Part shown: piece after piece, positions 1-9,100 of the stretch
How positions within the stretch are numbered: the first letter of the stretch is position 1
How the letters are laid out: the number at the start of each line of letters is the position of its first letter
Source: CAZAPG01 sp964486935
Lineage (GTDB): Bacteria > Chloroflexota > Anaerolineae > 4572-78 > J111
Reading direction: 5' to 3'
DNA length: 64,000 nt
NCBI GenBank assembly: GCA_964486935.1
Contig: CAZAPG010000002.1
Location: 1 to 64,000, forward strand
The notes under the pieces: model-generated
What the model saw: only the letters and a program-made list of their open reading frames with translations
Told to the model about the DNA's origin: nothing
Database searches by the model: none
Program-made: the position numbers and the translations under genes

Positions 1-41
1 CCCTTTGGAATCCCCCCCAGAGAAACAGAGATTCAGAGGGT

Positions 42-3000
42 TCAGAGACCAGAGGGGTCAGAGGCCAGAGGGAGAGAGAAAGGAGCCGCCGCCACCCCCA
101 CCCGAAAACCGAGGTGCCTGAGACGGTAGTGCGGGCCGTAGTGATCGCGGGAGGCCGCGCGGGCATCCCGACTATTAAAGTAGAAGGAACCCCCGCGAAG
201 CACGCGGCGGTCTGAACTGGCCGGGTCCTCGCGCCCATCATCAGCCCGGAAAGGATAAGCTCGATGCAAAGAGCTGGTCCACTCCCAAACATTGCCGCTC
301 ATATCGGCCGCACCGCAGGGGCTGTCGCCGGCCGGTGAAAATTTGCCCACCGGCGTCGTATCCCCAATACCTGTTTCGTGGGTATTGCATCTGTTTTTAT
401 CAAACTCATTTCCCCAGGGGTAAATTCTCTTCCTCTTTGGAGACGTACCACTGGCTAAACGCCTGACCAAATGAGTCAAACTACCCGCACTTTTCTCCCC
501 TGCTCCCTGGCCCTCTGCCTCCCAGGAAGCCGCCTTCTCCCACTCAGCCTCGGTCAGCAAGCGCATGCCGGCCCAGGCCGCGTAGTCGCGGGCATCGTAC
601 CAGGAGACAGAGGTGACCGGGTGGTCAGCTTTGCCTTTTGGGATTTCGAAGGCGCGGCCCAGATCATCTTGATAACGTTTGTAATCGGCGTTGGTAACCA
701 GGTATCTGCCGCAATAGTAGGCGGTCAACTCAACAGTGTGGGCCGGTTTTTCATTTTTTTCGCCGTTGTCATCCCCCATGATGAACTCCCCGGCCGGCAC
801 ATAGCACTCATATTTCAGGTGGATTCGCCAACTCCCGCTGGGGTCTAGTTTTTCCAGGGCGCGAATAGCCGCCAGCCGCACCTGTGGGTAATTATCGGCC
901 AGCATGTTAGTGATGGAATCAACGAACGTTTTGCCCAGCTGCCCCAGGGCAGTCACCGCCTCGGCCCGGGTGCGGAAATTATCGTCTTGCAAACCGGCCA
1001 GGGCCAGGTCATTTACGGCTACGCCCGAGGCGCGCGCCCGCTCAAACCAATAAGACACCTCATAACCGGCGCGCAGGGCAGAGCGAAAGAGCAGTTCCAA
1101 TTCATCCGGCTTCAGCCGCTGCAAACTGTCCCGCTGTTCGTGAATCAGGGCCAATATTTCGGGCCGGATGAGCAAGCCGGAACCGCGCCAGTTGTCCATC
1201 TCCCGGCGCAGCATCTCGCGGGCCAGCTTGGCGCCCAGCTCCGCCGCATCCATCCGGCGGGCGATGGCGGCGGCCAGGTGGTCGTGGGCCGGTTCGTACA
1301 GGGCCAGGTCGTCCCGGGTAAAGCTGCGTACCAGCCGCACCCGCTCCAGCCCCAGGCGGGTCCGCTCCACCAGCCGCCGGTCGGCCGGGTCGGCGGCGTC
1401 AATCAAGCCGGTTTCGGCCAGCCCGTCCATCAGCTCGGCCTGGCTCAGGGCGGCCTTGGTGGCCTGGCTGGTGACCATCACCTTCAGGATAGCCTCGCCC
1501 AAAATCGGGTCGGCTCCGGGCAAGCGGGCCAGATGGGCCAGCCCTTCGTCCACGTAGCCGGCCAAAATGGCTTCGGCCCCGCGCAGAGTTCTGGCTCCGG
1601 CCCCATCGCTTGCTTTGTGAGTAATGGCCTGATAGGCCGCCAGAGTCAGGCTCAGGCCAGGCGGAGGCGAATCGCCCGGATCGTGACCGGCCGGCATCGC
1701 CTGACGGTAAAGGCGGTCCAGCACAATTTGCAGCGCGGCCGGCGGCACGTGGCCATCTTTTTCCACCAGGTCACCGGCCTGCTTGCGCCCCTGTCCCTCC
1801 GCCCCCACCAGGGTATCAACCAGTGCCGCTTCGACAGTCAACCCGGCCCGGACGGCCGGTTCGGTGATGGCGACGCGAGCGTTGGCCCGCTCCAGCGTAA
1901 TCAGGCGGTAGCTATTGCCAAAAATATCGGGCAGCAAGGGCCGGGCTTCGTCCAGGTGGGGCAGGTAATCCTCGCGCAGGGAGAAGATGACCCGCACCTC
2001 GCGGCTGGGGTTGGTCAGGGCCGCCGCCAACTGCGCCAGAAATTCCTCTCGCCGCCGGCTGCCGACCCGCAGGAAAAACTCCTCAAACTGATCCAGGATG
2101 ATGACCAGCTTATCCTCCGGAGCCAGCAGTGCATGCAAAAAGTCCCGCAGGGCGGTCTCAGGCGGCTCATCGGCCCGACCGGCGCGCTCGGCCACGGCCC
2201 GGCGCAGAGCCGGCAACGGGTCGTCCAGGGCGCGAACGTAGACGTGGCGATAGCCCTCGGCGGCCAGGCGGGGCAGTACCCCGGCCAGCAGCAGGGAGGT
2301 TTTGCCCGCCCCGGAGGGGCCAAAGAGGGTCAGCAAGCGATGGGAGAGGGCCAGGCGGGTCACAATCTGGCTCTCGGTATCACGCCCGCAGAAGATGTCG
2401 GCGTCGGCCGCTTCGTAATAATCCAGAAATTTGTAGGGCGGGCGGTGGACGCGAATTGCTCGTTTGCCGGTAGATACAGCGGCCGGCAGTTGGCTGGCTA
2501 GGGTTTGTAAAAACGCACCCGCTTCAGCCTGGCAGAATTCTACATTTTTATGCTGCCAGATGGCTCGCATTCCGGCTACCACTTGTGGCCATACCACGTA
2601 AGCGCGGCGCATATGTTGGGCCAGGTTGGCCGAAGCTCGAACGTACAGGCGTATCGGAGTTTGGTCAGTCAGGTCAAAGCCAATGAAAAGGGGCGGGCGT
2701 AGGGAGCAAAATGCAGTTACGATATCCAGCTTGCGGTTCAGGTGATCCATCAACTCTTCGTGATCCCATTTATCCAACACCAACGACTCGGGGTCGCTGA
2801 GGCAACCATACAACTTGATGACAATGATTTCCTGTTCGCCCGTACCGGCATAGGCCAGTTGGGTATCGCGCACCACCCGGTTGACGCGATATCCTTCGCT
2901 GCGAAGCGTTTGTTCCAGCAGGTCATCATACCAGGCGGTGACAATCACCCGGAAGCCAATACGAGCGATGGCCGCGTATAGAGGGCCGGCTTTGGCAGGC

Positions 3001-3275
3001 GGGCTGCCGTTGTGCTCGGCCACAAAGCGGATGAGGCCGTTTCTATCGCCATGGAATTGGCTCAGGTAGAGCTGAACGGTCTCTGACCAGGAGAGGTGGT
3101 GGGGTAAATCGAATTTTTCCGCCAGTGTTGTGGCCAACTCAGGCCGGCTGAGGGGCGCGTCTTCGTAACCCAAGGGTAGGTCGGCCCCCAAGAAAAGAAC
3201 GCAGTCGCCTTTTTTGATTTCGGCCAGAAGTTGGTGAGGAATAAGACCGGAGGGTTGAGTTTTATCCATAGACAC
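42..3275 (-). CDS. SIR2-like / STAND ATPase / HEAT-like / FGE-sulfatase domain fusion protein
   Basis: This is a multidomain conflict-type protein of about 1077 residues. Residues 1-265 form a SIR2-like fold, with FLGADLP near residue 28 and KLYG in place of the usual KLHG. Residues 290-700 form a STAND-type ATPase, with Walker A GPSGAGKTSLL near 316-326 and Walker B IILDQFEEFF near 390-400. A short HEAT-like stretch covers 765-815. Residues 823-1065 form a formylglycine-generating-enzyme (FGE)/SUMF1-type domain with PVTSVSWYDA, LLTEAEWEKAA, MSGNVWEWT and LRGGSF. The Cys residues expected after RGGS in true FGE are absent, so it is probably a binding or sensing module. The start is GTG at 3275 or, more likely, ATG at 3269, which has AGGA ten bases upstream. 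It follows the probable dpdD by about 25 nt and is likely the last gene of the island operon. It is paralogous to the gene at 25335-29045 through the shared PYKFLDYYE...GKTSLLLAG block. It is visibly more GC-rich than the dpd genes. A role in phage sensing or abortive infection is inferred. Confidence 0.88.
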   Translation of the reverse strand: MSMDKTQPSGLIPHQLLAEIKKGDCVLFLGADLPLGYEDAPLSRPELATTLAEKFDLPHHLSWSETVQLYLSQFHGDRNGLIRFVAEHNGSPPAKAGPLYAAIARIGFRVIVTAWYDDLLEQTLRSEGYRVNRVVRDTQLAYAGTGEQEIIVIKLYGCLSDPESLVLDKWDHEELMDHLNRKLDIVTAFCSLRPPLFIGFDLTDQTPIRLYVRASANLAQHMRRAYVVWPQVVAGMRAIWQHKNVEFCQAEAGAFLQTLASQLPAAVSTGKRAIRVHRPPYKFLDYYEAADADIFCGRDTESQIVTRLALSHRLLTLFGPSGAGKTSLLLAGVLPRLAAEGYRHVYVRALDDPLPALRRAVAERAGRADEPPETALRDFLHALLAPEDKLVIILDQFEEFFLRVGSRRREEFLAQLAAALTNPSREVRVIFSLREDYLPHLDEARPLLPDIFGNSYRLITLERANARVAITEPAVRAGLTVEAALVDTLVGAEGQGRKQAGDLVEKDGHVPPAALQIVLDRLYRQAMPAGHDPGDSPPPGLSLTLAAYQAITHKASDGAGARTLRGAEAILAGYVDEGLAHLARLPGADPILGEAILKVMVTSQATKAALSQAELMDGLAETGLIDAADPADRRLVERTRLGLERVRLVRSFTRDDLALYEPAHDHLAAAIARRMDAAELGAKLAREMLRREMDNWRGSGLLIRPEILALIHEQRDSLQRLKPDELELLFRSALRAGYEVSYWFERARASGVAVNDLALAGLQDDNFRTRAEAVTALGQLGKTFVDSITNMLADNYPQVRLAAIRALEKLDPSGSWRIHLKYECYVPAGEFIMGDDNGEKNEKPAHTVELTAYYCGRYLVTNADYKRYQDDLGRAFEIPKGKADHPVTSVSWYDARDYAAWAGMRLLTEAEWEKAASWEAEGQGAGEKSAGSLTHLVRRLASGTSPKRKRIYPWGNEFDKNRCNTHETGIGDTTPVGKFSPAGDSPCGAADMSGNVWEWTSSLHRAYPFRADDGREDPASSDRRVLRGGSFYFNSRDARAASRDHYGPHYRLRHLGFRVGVAAAPFSLPLASDPSGL

Positions 3276-3300
3276 ACTATCCTGATGAAGTTGAATGAAA

Positions 3301-5613
3301 TCAACTGTGTTTAACCAGATACTCCTCGATGGCCCGCACGATGCTGGTGGAGCCGCTTGAGATCGGATAGACCGGATCCGACGCGAGATAGGGCTGGATG
3401 CCGTAAGTGAGGGCGTGGGTGATGCAGGTGGTGACGACGACTACCATTTCGGAATTTTGGGCCATTGATTTGGCTGTAGCAGTTAAGTCTTTTTCCAGGC
3501 AGATGCGAATATCCAGAGCAGGGTTGCGCTGCAATAAGAGTTGCTTGGAACGCTCAGCGCTTGAAGCGCGCAAGGTAAATATACCAATCCGATAACCGGC
3601 CGGCAAGCGCTCCACCGGATTGTCAATATCCTGCTCAATGACCGTGGTCAGGGATTGCTTCAGATGATGTAAAAGGTCATCGCCGGGTTGTATCCACGCT
3701 CCAAAAGCATGCCAGCCTTCCAGGCTCACCCGGTCACGAGAGGTGGGCAGGTTGAGCAGCTGTGTTACCCAGGTTCGGTACCAGTCTACCAGATGCCAGC
3801 CTTCCAGTCCATATTCGGCCAGCAGTTCAAAGGCTTCGACAACTTGATTTTCCAGGGCGGGAATCGGTTTGGCAAACCAGGTTTGGAAATTTTTGAGGAT
3901 TTCGTCACGTCTGAACGGCGACTGGCGCAAAACGCCTTCGGCCAAACGAAGAAAAGCCAAGCTATTGGTTTCATTGACCTGGCCTTGTTCCTGTAAACCC
4001 CACAGCAATACCTCGTACAATTCGATGTAGGCTTCCTCTTCGCGGGGAAAGCCGGCGTCTTTGAGGAAGAAGGTCGTCAAGTAGTGGAGGGCATCTCGAG
4101 TGACCGAACGTGACAGCAAGGCCGGTTGGGTGATACAGCCCAGCAATCTCTGATTGACCTGGCTCACGTTCTCCGGGGTCCAAAAGCGGTCATCCGTGAC
4201 GGTTTTCAAATATTCCAAAGTTGAGGCCAGATAAGGAGCATCAGGGGCAGCCTCCATTTGCTCAAACCACTCCAGCCAGTTCTCGATAACCGGTGTGGTA
4301 ACGGTTGACGGACCTACTTCGATGGACACATCTGGGGTAGTTGTTGCTGTCACAAATTCAAGGTAACGTTCCACTTGCGGATGGCGCTGGTGCAAATTAG
4401 CTTGTTGTTCTGGTAAAAGTTCCACATAAGCGGTCGAGGCTTTATCAACTACATTGAGATCGTTGCTGTGAAAAGCAAGCTCCAGCAGAAGCAGTGTCCG
4501 GTCAACACTATCCTCAATGTGGCCGGCCGCCTGAATAGCCAGATCATAATCGGCGTTGAACAAGGCAAGCCGAGCCTGAGTAAGTGGATCAATCTCTAGT
4601 AAAATTGGTTGTGGCGCTGATGGAAGTAATTTTGCTAAGTTTTCCAAGCAGTGTTGAGTTTCCAGGTCACTCTCCACGCTCATAAGTTTTGCCAGATTGT
4701 CCCTATCTTTAGCCAGAATCGAGAGATAAGCAAAAACCCGTACAACCGGCCCCTGAGTCACGCCGAAGCGCCCGGTCAAGAGCGTCCCCAGTTTGGGTTT
4801 GGCCGCTCGAAAACGACTGAGGGCTGTTTGCCAATCATCTTTCTGTTCGCTGGGCAAAAGCTCAGTGTGGTGAAAGGCGGTCAGGAGGGCCGCTCTGACC
4901 GCGCGCGGCAACCGCATTTTTGCCAGAACTGAGAAATTAGGATGCTTCCAAATAACCTGCCACTGTTGCTGCTGAGCCAGTAGCTGAATCCGCAAGAACA
5001 TCAAGTTGTCGGCTGTACTCAGATTGAGGCGCTGCATCTCGTGCAGACACGTGTCGGCCTCTAGCCAGTTCCCCGCGGCCAGGGCCATTTCAAAAGTCTG
5101 ATGCAAGGTGTGATAAGAAATGGTTTGCTGCGCGCGGAGCGTGGGCTGTTTCTCTTCTAGATCCAACCATAATGCGAGGCGGTTAAATATTATCGTCCGA
5201 TAATGAGGTGGCGACTGCCAACTGTAATATCCTGTTTGGTACAGTGCTGCGCCTAGTTTTTGAAGCTGGTTTTTATCGGGGTCAAATAATTTTAATTGCG
5301 GCACCTGACTCGGCGTGCCAAATTCCGCATAAGAAGGGATAACAAAATTGCTCACGCGAGCCAGAGTTTGGTCCAGACGCCGTCGGGTAATATCGGTAAT
5401 GATCCAGTGGTCTATTTTGCTGCCACAGTAGGGCAAAATAACCGATTGACCGTTACTCATTCGCTCTAGCAACCGGGTCAATACAGTATGGTTGACCTGG
5501 ATCTTCATATTTTGGGGGTGAAATTGGACATCAAACGAACAGGCAGTCGCCCCCTGAAGGAACGCTTCGGCAAAATCATAATACACTCTGTTACTAAAAC
5601 TTACCGTGGTCAT
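3301..5613 (-). CDS. dpdD: Probable DpdD (Dpd 7-deazaguanine DNA modification/restriction system)
   Basis: This is a 770-residue protein with no domain I can name with certainty. The middle (about 150-450) is helical and repeat-like, resembling TPR/HAT arrays. The C-terminal 110 residues look like an alpha/beta Rossmann-like module, with YRIGIFTL, EMVVVVTTCITHAL and a final SSGSTSIVRAIEEYL. Its ATG overlaps the stop of dpdK in an ATGA junction, so it is translationally coupled to it and belongs to the operon. Its length, its lack of known enzymatic motifs and its position at the end of a dpdJ-dpdK run fit DpdD, which genetics in Salmonella Montevideo links to the restriction-like phenotype rather than to base insertion. 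The assignment rests mainly on context, because I could not align it to a reference DpdD. Confidence 0.6.
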   Translation of the reverse strand: MTTVSFSNRVYYDFAEAFLQGATACSFDVQFHPQNMKIQVNHTVLTRLLERMSNGQSVILPYCGSKIDHWIITDITRRRLDQTLARVSNFVIPSYAEFGTPSQVPQLKLFDPDKNQLQKLGAALYQTGYYSWQSPPHYRTIIFNRLALWLDLEEKQPTLRAQQTISYHTLHQTFEMALAAGNWLEADTCLHEMQRLNLSTADNLMFLRIQLLAQQQQWQVIWKHPNFSVLAKMRLPRAVRAALLTAFHHTELLPSEQKDDWQTALSRFRAAKPKLGTLLTGRFGVTQGPVVRVFAYLSILAKDRDNLAKLMSVESDLETQHCLENLAKLLPSAPQPILLEIDPLTQARLALFNADYDLAIQAAGHIEDSVDRTLLLLELAFHSNDLNVVDKASTAYVELLPEQQANLHQRHPQVERYLEFVTATTTPDVSIEVGPSTVTTPVIENWLEWFEQMEAAPDAPYLASTLEYLKTVTDDRFWTPENVSQVNQRLLGCITQPALLSRSVTRDALHYLTTFFLKDAGFPREEEAYIELYEVLLWGLQEQGQVNETNSLAFLRLAEGVLRQSPFRRDEILKNFQTWFAKPIPALENQVVEAFELLAEYGLEGWHLVDWYRTWVTQLLNLPTSRDRVSLEGWHAFGAWIQPGDDLLHHLKQSLTTVIEQDIDNPVERLPAGYRIGIFTLRASSAERSKQLLLQRNPALDIRICLEKDLTATAKSMAQNSEMVVVVTTCITHALTYGIQPYLASDPVYPISSGSTSIVRAIEEYLVKHS

Positions 5614-6116
5614 TCAAGCGTCTCCCAGCGTTGCTGTGCCTCAAGCAAGGCCAGCCCAACCTGATCCGGTTCGGTGGTTAGTTCAACGTGTTCATCATTT
5701 ATATTGACCCCGAAAAATGTGAAATTCATCGAGCCGCGCAAATAGAAATGGCTGCTGATAAGCCCCTTCTCATGCAAAGTTTCGAGTTGTTTGACTTCAA
5801 TTTCAGGGGAAAGTTTGCGGAGAAAATCCTCGGTTTGTGGTTGATTGGGACGACACATCAACCGTACCTTAGTGCCGCGTTCGGACAGTGTCGTTAATAT
5901 GGCGGCCAGCCTGACCTGTCCTTCCGTCAGTTCAGGAATAATTGCTCGGAACTGTCCAAAAGTGTTACTTAATAAGGCCATATCGCTAATCCAGGGAGAA
6001 AATAAGTAAAGTACCGGGCTTGGAGCGAGCAGTTCCAGGCCAAAGAGTGAACTCAAGCAATCTGATAGTTGAACTGAGCTATTCCTGGCTGATGATTTTA
6101 TGATTCGGTTCGGCAC
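5610..6116 (-). CDS. dpdK: DpdK, phospholipase D-like protein
   Basis: This is a 168-residue single-domain PLD-superfamily protein. The region around residues 112-140 contains LHEKGLISSHFYLRGSMNF, which is the H-x-K ... G-S-x-N part of an HKD motif. The usual Asp after the Lys is not evident, as in several PLD-like restriction proteins. One HKD half-site per chain implies a homodimer. PLD-fold nucleases of this size occur in the Dpd and DISARM systems, and here the neighbours (dpdJ upstream, probable dpdD overlapping downstream, dpdA in the same run) point to DpdK. The start is GTG at 6116, with GAGGAA seven bases upstream. It begins 15 nt after dpdJ ends. In Salmonella, dpdK contributes to restriction of unmodified DNA; nuclease action here is inferred. 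Confidence 0.8.
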   Translation of the reverse strand: MPNRIIKSSARNSSVQLSDCLSSLFGLELLAPSPVLYLFSPWISDMALLSNTFGQFRAIIPELTEGQVRLAAILTTLSERGTKVRLMCRPNQPQTEDFLRKLSPEIEVKQLETLHEKGLISSHFYLRGSMNFTFFGVNINDEHVELTTEPDQVGLALLEAQQRWETLE

Positions 6117-6131
6117 GGATATCTTCCTCGA

Positions 6132-9100
6132 TTAATAACCGACCATCTCGCGGATGACTAGATGAATAATATAACGCTTACCGGTGCGCTCAATACGCTC
6201 GACAAATGGAAAAAATGACTGAAACCCAATCTCGATAGGGGTAACTAATAACGCCAGCAGACTCTGTTTACAGAGCGACAGTTCACCCTGGTCACAACCG
6301 AGCTGCACCTGGAATTTTGAAGCCAGGGTCTGCTCCAATAGAATTTGCCATCCCTCCTGGTTATATTGAATTATTTCAGCGCGCGGCTTGAGCAGGGTCA
6401 GGAGCAAAGCTCGAGAGGGGCGGGCCAGCTGTTGGTAAGGGTGCCATTTTTCAATGCAATCTGGACAACTATCAACACAATCTAGCCACAATAATGACTG
6501 AAGGAGATTAAAGACCTGGCTTTCATCCACCTTAGCCTCTGGCCCGCCAATACGCTGTAGAACCTGTTGAACTTGCTGTTCCACCTGATCAATTTTTCGA
6601 GCTGCGACACTCATAACCCGTAAATCAATGGCGCAACCCAGACGAATTTGCTCCTGCTCCCAATGGTTTGCCAACGTAGCAATCAATTTATCTGAATCTT
6701 GAGCCGAATTTGGGCGCAAAAATTTTGTATTCAATGCCACAATCAGCTGGCGGGTGGCTGGAATACCGTTAACTTCAAGTGTTTTTGTTAGTAACTGCCG
6801 TGTTTGGGTTAAACTCAGCAAATCTGTCTTGTTTCTAGCCTGCCAAAATGCTTGTTGCAAATCAGGGTCATCTATTTCGATAAGGTCTGTAATCGCACTG
6901 AGATTTAGAGCCAGCTGTTCGCGGTCACAGTATTGCAGCGTATCCAACAGTTGCAATTCAAACTCACGGGGGCGCTGCGCGATAGCATCGGCAATTTTTG
7001 AAATTAGCCCGATACCACCGGCAGCCGTCTCTGATATCCAGATACAGTCGCTATCTATATCCATAATCAGGTCATCTGGCTCAATATCCGGTACCAAACG
7101 AGTCACGGCGGCAAAAAGTGTAGCGCCCAATGAAGCGGCATAACAACTTTCCAACCAGTGTGGCAAGCCAGTGTCATTGTGATGCCACAGCACCGTAGCC
7201 GCGTCACTTAACGCGTCCTGCACAGCCTGTTCTCGTAAGTAATCTAATAGTTTTTGGTGGAGACGCCCGGTTTCATTTTCATCGCCCGTCTCATCAACCT
7301 GCTGGCTCTGAAAAATAGCCCGCATAGTACGGTCCGCCAGTGCTTGACGATTGCGCTGCACCTCTTCGGCAGCATCTTTGAATGTACAACGTCGGGCTAC
7401 AGCCACTGCTAACAGCATTGATAACTCCAGTTGCCAAAGCCACTCGATTTCAAAAGTGGACAAGCTTGCTTCAAGTAAACGAGGGTCATTTTGAAGTTTG
7501 TATAGAAAATAATATGGCCCAAAGTGATGATATAATTTCGGCCAGTCGGCGCTGGTCATCAACTGTTGAGGCTCTAGGGAGGTGAAGGTAAATTTGAGGG
7601 CATCAACATCAAGACTAAAGCCGATGGCCGCGGGCTGCCCAACGGTAACCGGGTCATCAAAACGGAGGGTACGCCGGCGTTCACCTCCTTTATGATACCG
7701 TGTATCAACGTGAACACCCACTCCCAGGCGGGTTACTTCCACCCAGGTTCCATTAATTTGAGTAAAAGCCTCTATTTTGTCGAAAAATTGTTTCCATTTC
7801 GAGTCAGGTGGTAACTTCAATTGTGTACCACTGGGTTGGCTAGCAGTCGTCTCGGCATCGTCTGCGCTGCTAACAACCCGTTGATGCTTTGGCTCAAAAT
7901 GTGATTTCCAAATCAGTTCCGCATAACTTGTACTCCGTACTTCGTAGGGAACAGGATCCAAGGTGTACACTAGAGGACGATAAACTAGATATTCTTCATC
8001 GCCAATCTGAATACCTTTTGGTATTTTATCCCACTCTACCTTGAGATATTGCAGAGAGAGGGCATTGCGCGAGATCTGGGCATCATCAGGCAGTGACAGC
8101 CAGTGAGCCTCGTTGATAGCATACCGGCTGGCAAATCGTTTACTAACTCGACCAGGAGCAAACTCGGTTAATGTTTGAGCCAACCCCATAAACTCTTCTC
8201 GTTCATCTGCAGAATTCTGCTTCTTGGACTTGCTTTGGGGAATACTAAGCTTAACTTCATGCAGGTTCAATTCGGCAAAAAGCGTCGAGGTCACAAACTC
8301 CGGCATGGGATGTCTTGACACAAAATCTTGCCAAAGTTGTGGCTGACCATTGTTAATCCGTTGCCATTTCGTTTCAAGTTGTCGCAGGATGGTGGGAATA
8401 ACCTCAAATAACAATGGCCTCGGTTCGCCCCACAGCAGAGACACAATTACAGCTTCGTCTTGAATACCCAAGGCTGTTTTGAGATAATTTTCAAATCTTT
8501 GAGTATGAGTCCCATCAAGAATTCCCTTCAGGATATTGCGGACAAGTTGACGTTGTCGCGCTTGTGGTTGACCATATCTACCCTGGTCGTTACTGAGCAG
8601 ATTCCAAATGTCAATATTGGTATCTTGCCTTTTGAGGATCATAGACAGCCAATCCATCAAAGCAAAAGCTGCTTGTACTTTACGGACGTAATAGTTTTCA
8701 ATGGGCAGGTCTATTGGCGGCAACAAAGGATTGAATAGCGTTTCGGCATGTTGAAAAGCCCAGCGATCACGGCCGTAAGCGGAGGTGATTACAACCATCC
8801 ATGGTCGCATCCGGCGAACACGTCCGGCCCGTCCCTTACGCTGCAAAAACGAAGCCAAGCTTCGAGGGGCTTTGTGTTGCATAACGGCGCCTACACTGGG
8901 ATCGTTGAAGCCTACTTCCAGAGTGCTGGTGGCAATGACAAGATCAGCATTGGCGCTAACGCCGCGATCCTGAGATGTTGTTCGCTCCAATCGCAACGGA
9001 GCCTTTAGCTCATGCCCCAGCAATTTGCATACCTGCCAATCCTGACCCATCTGATTGCGCCGTCGCCGTGCTTCCAGGCCAAGGGTAGATTCCACTTCTC

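Noticed and set aside
987..2501. A long plus-strand open frame (504 codons) opposite the SIR2-STAND-FGE gene.
   Set aside because: It is Gln/Gly/Pro-rich with no domain pattern and lies entirely antisense to a well-supported gene in GC-rich DNA, so it is a by-product of codon bias.
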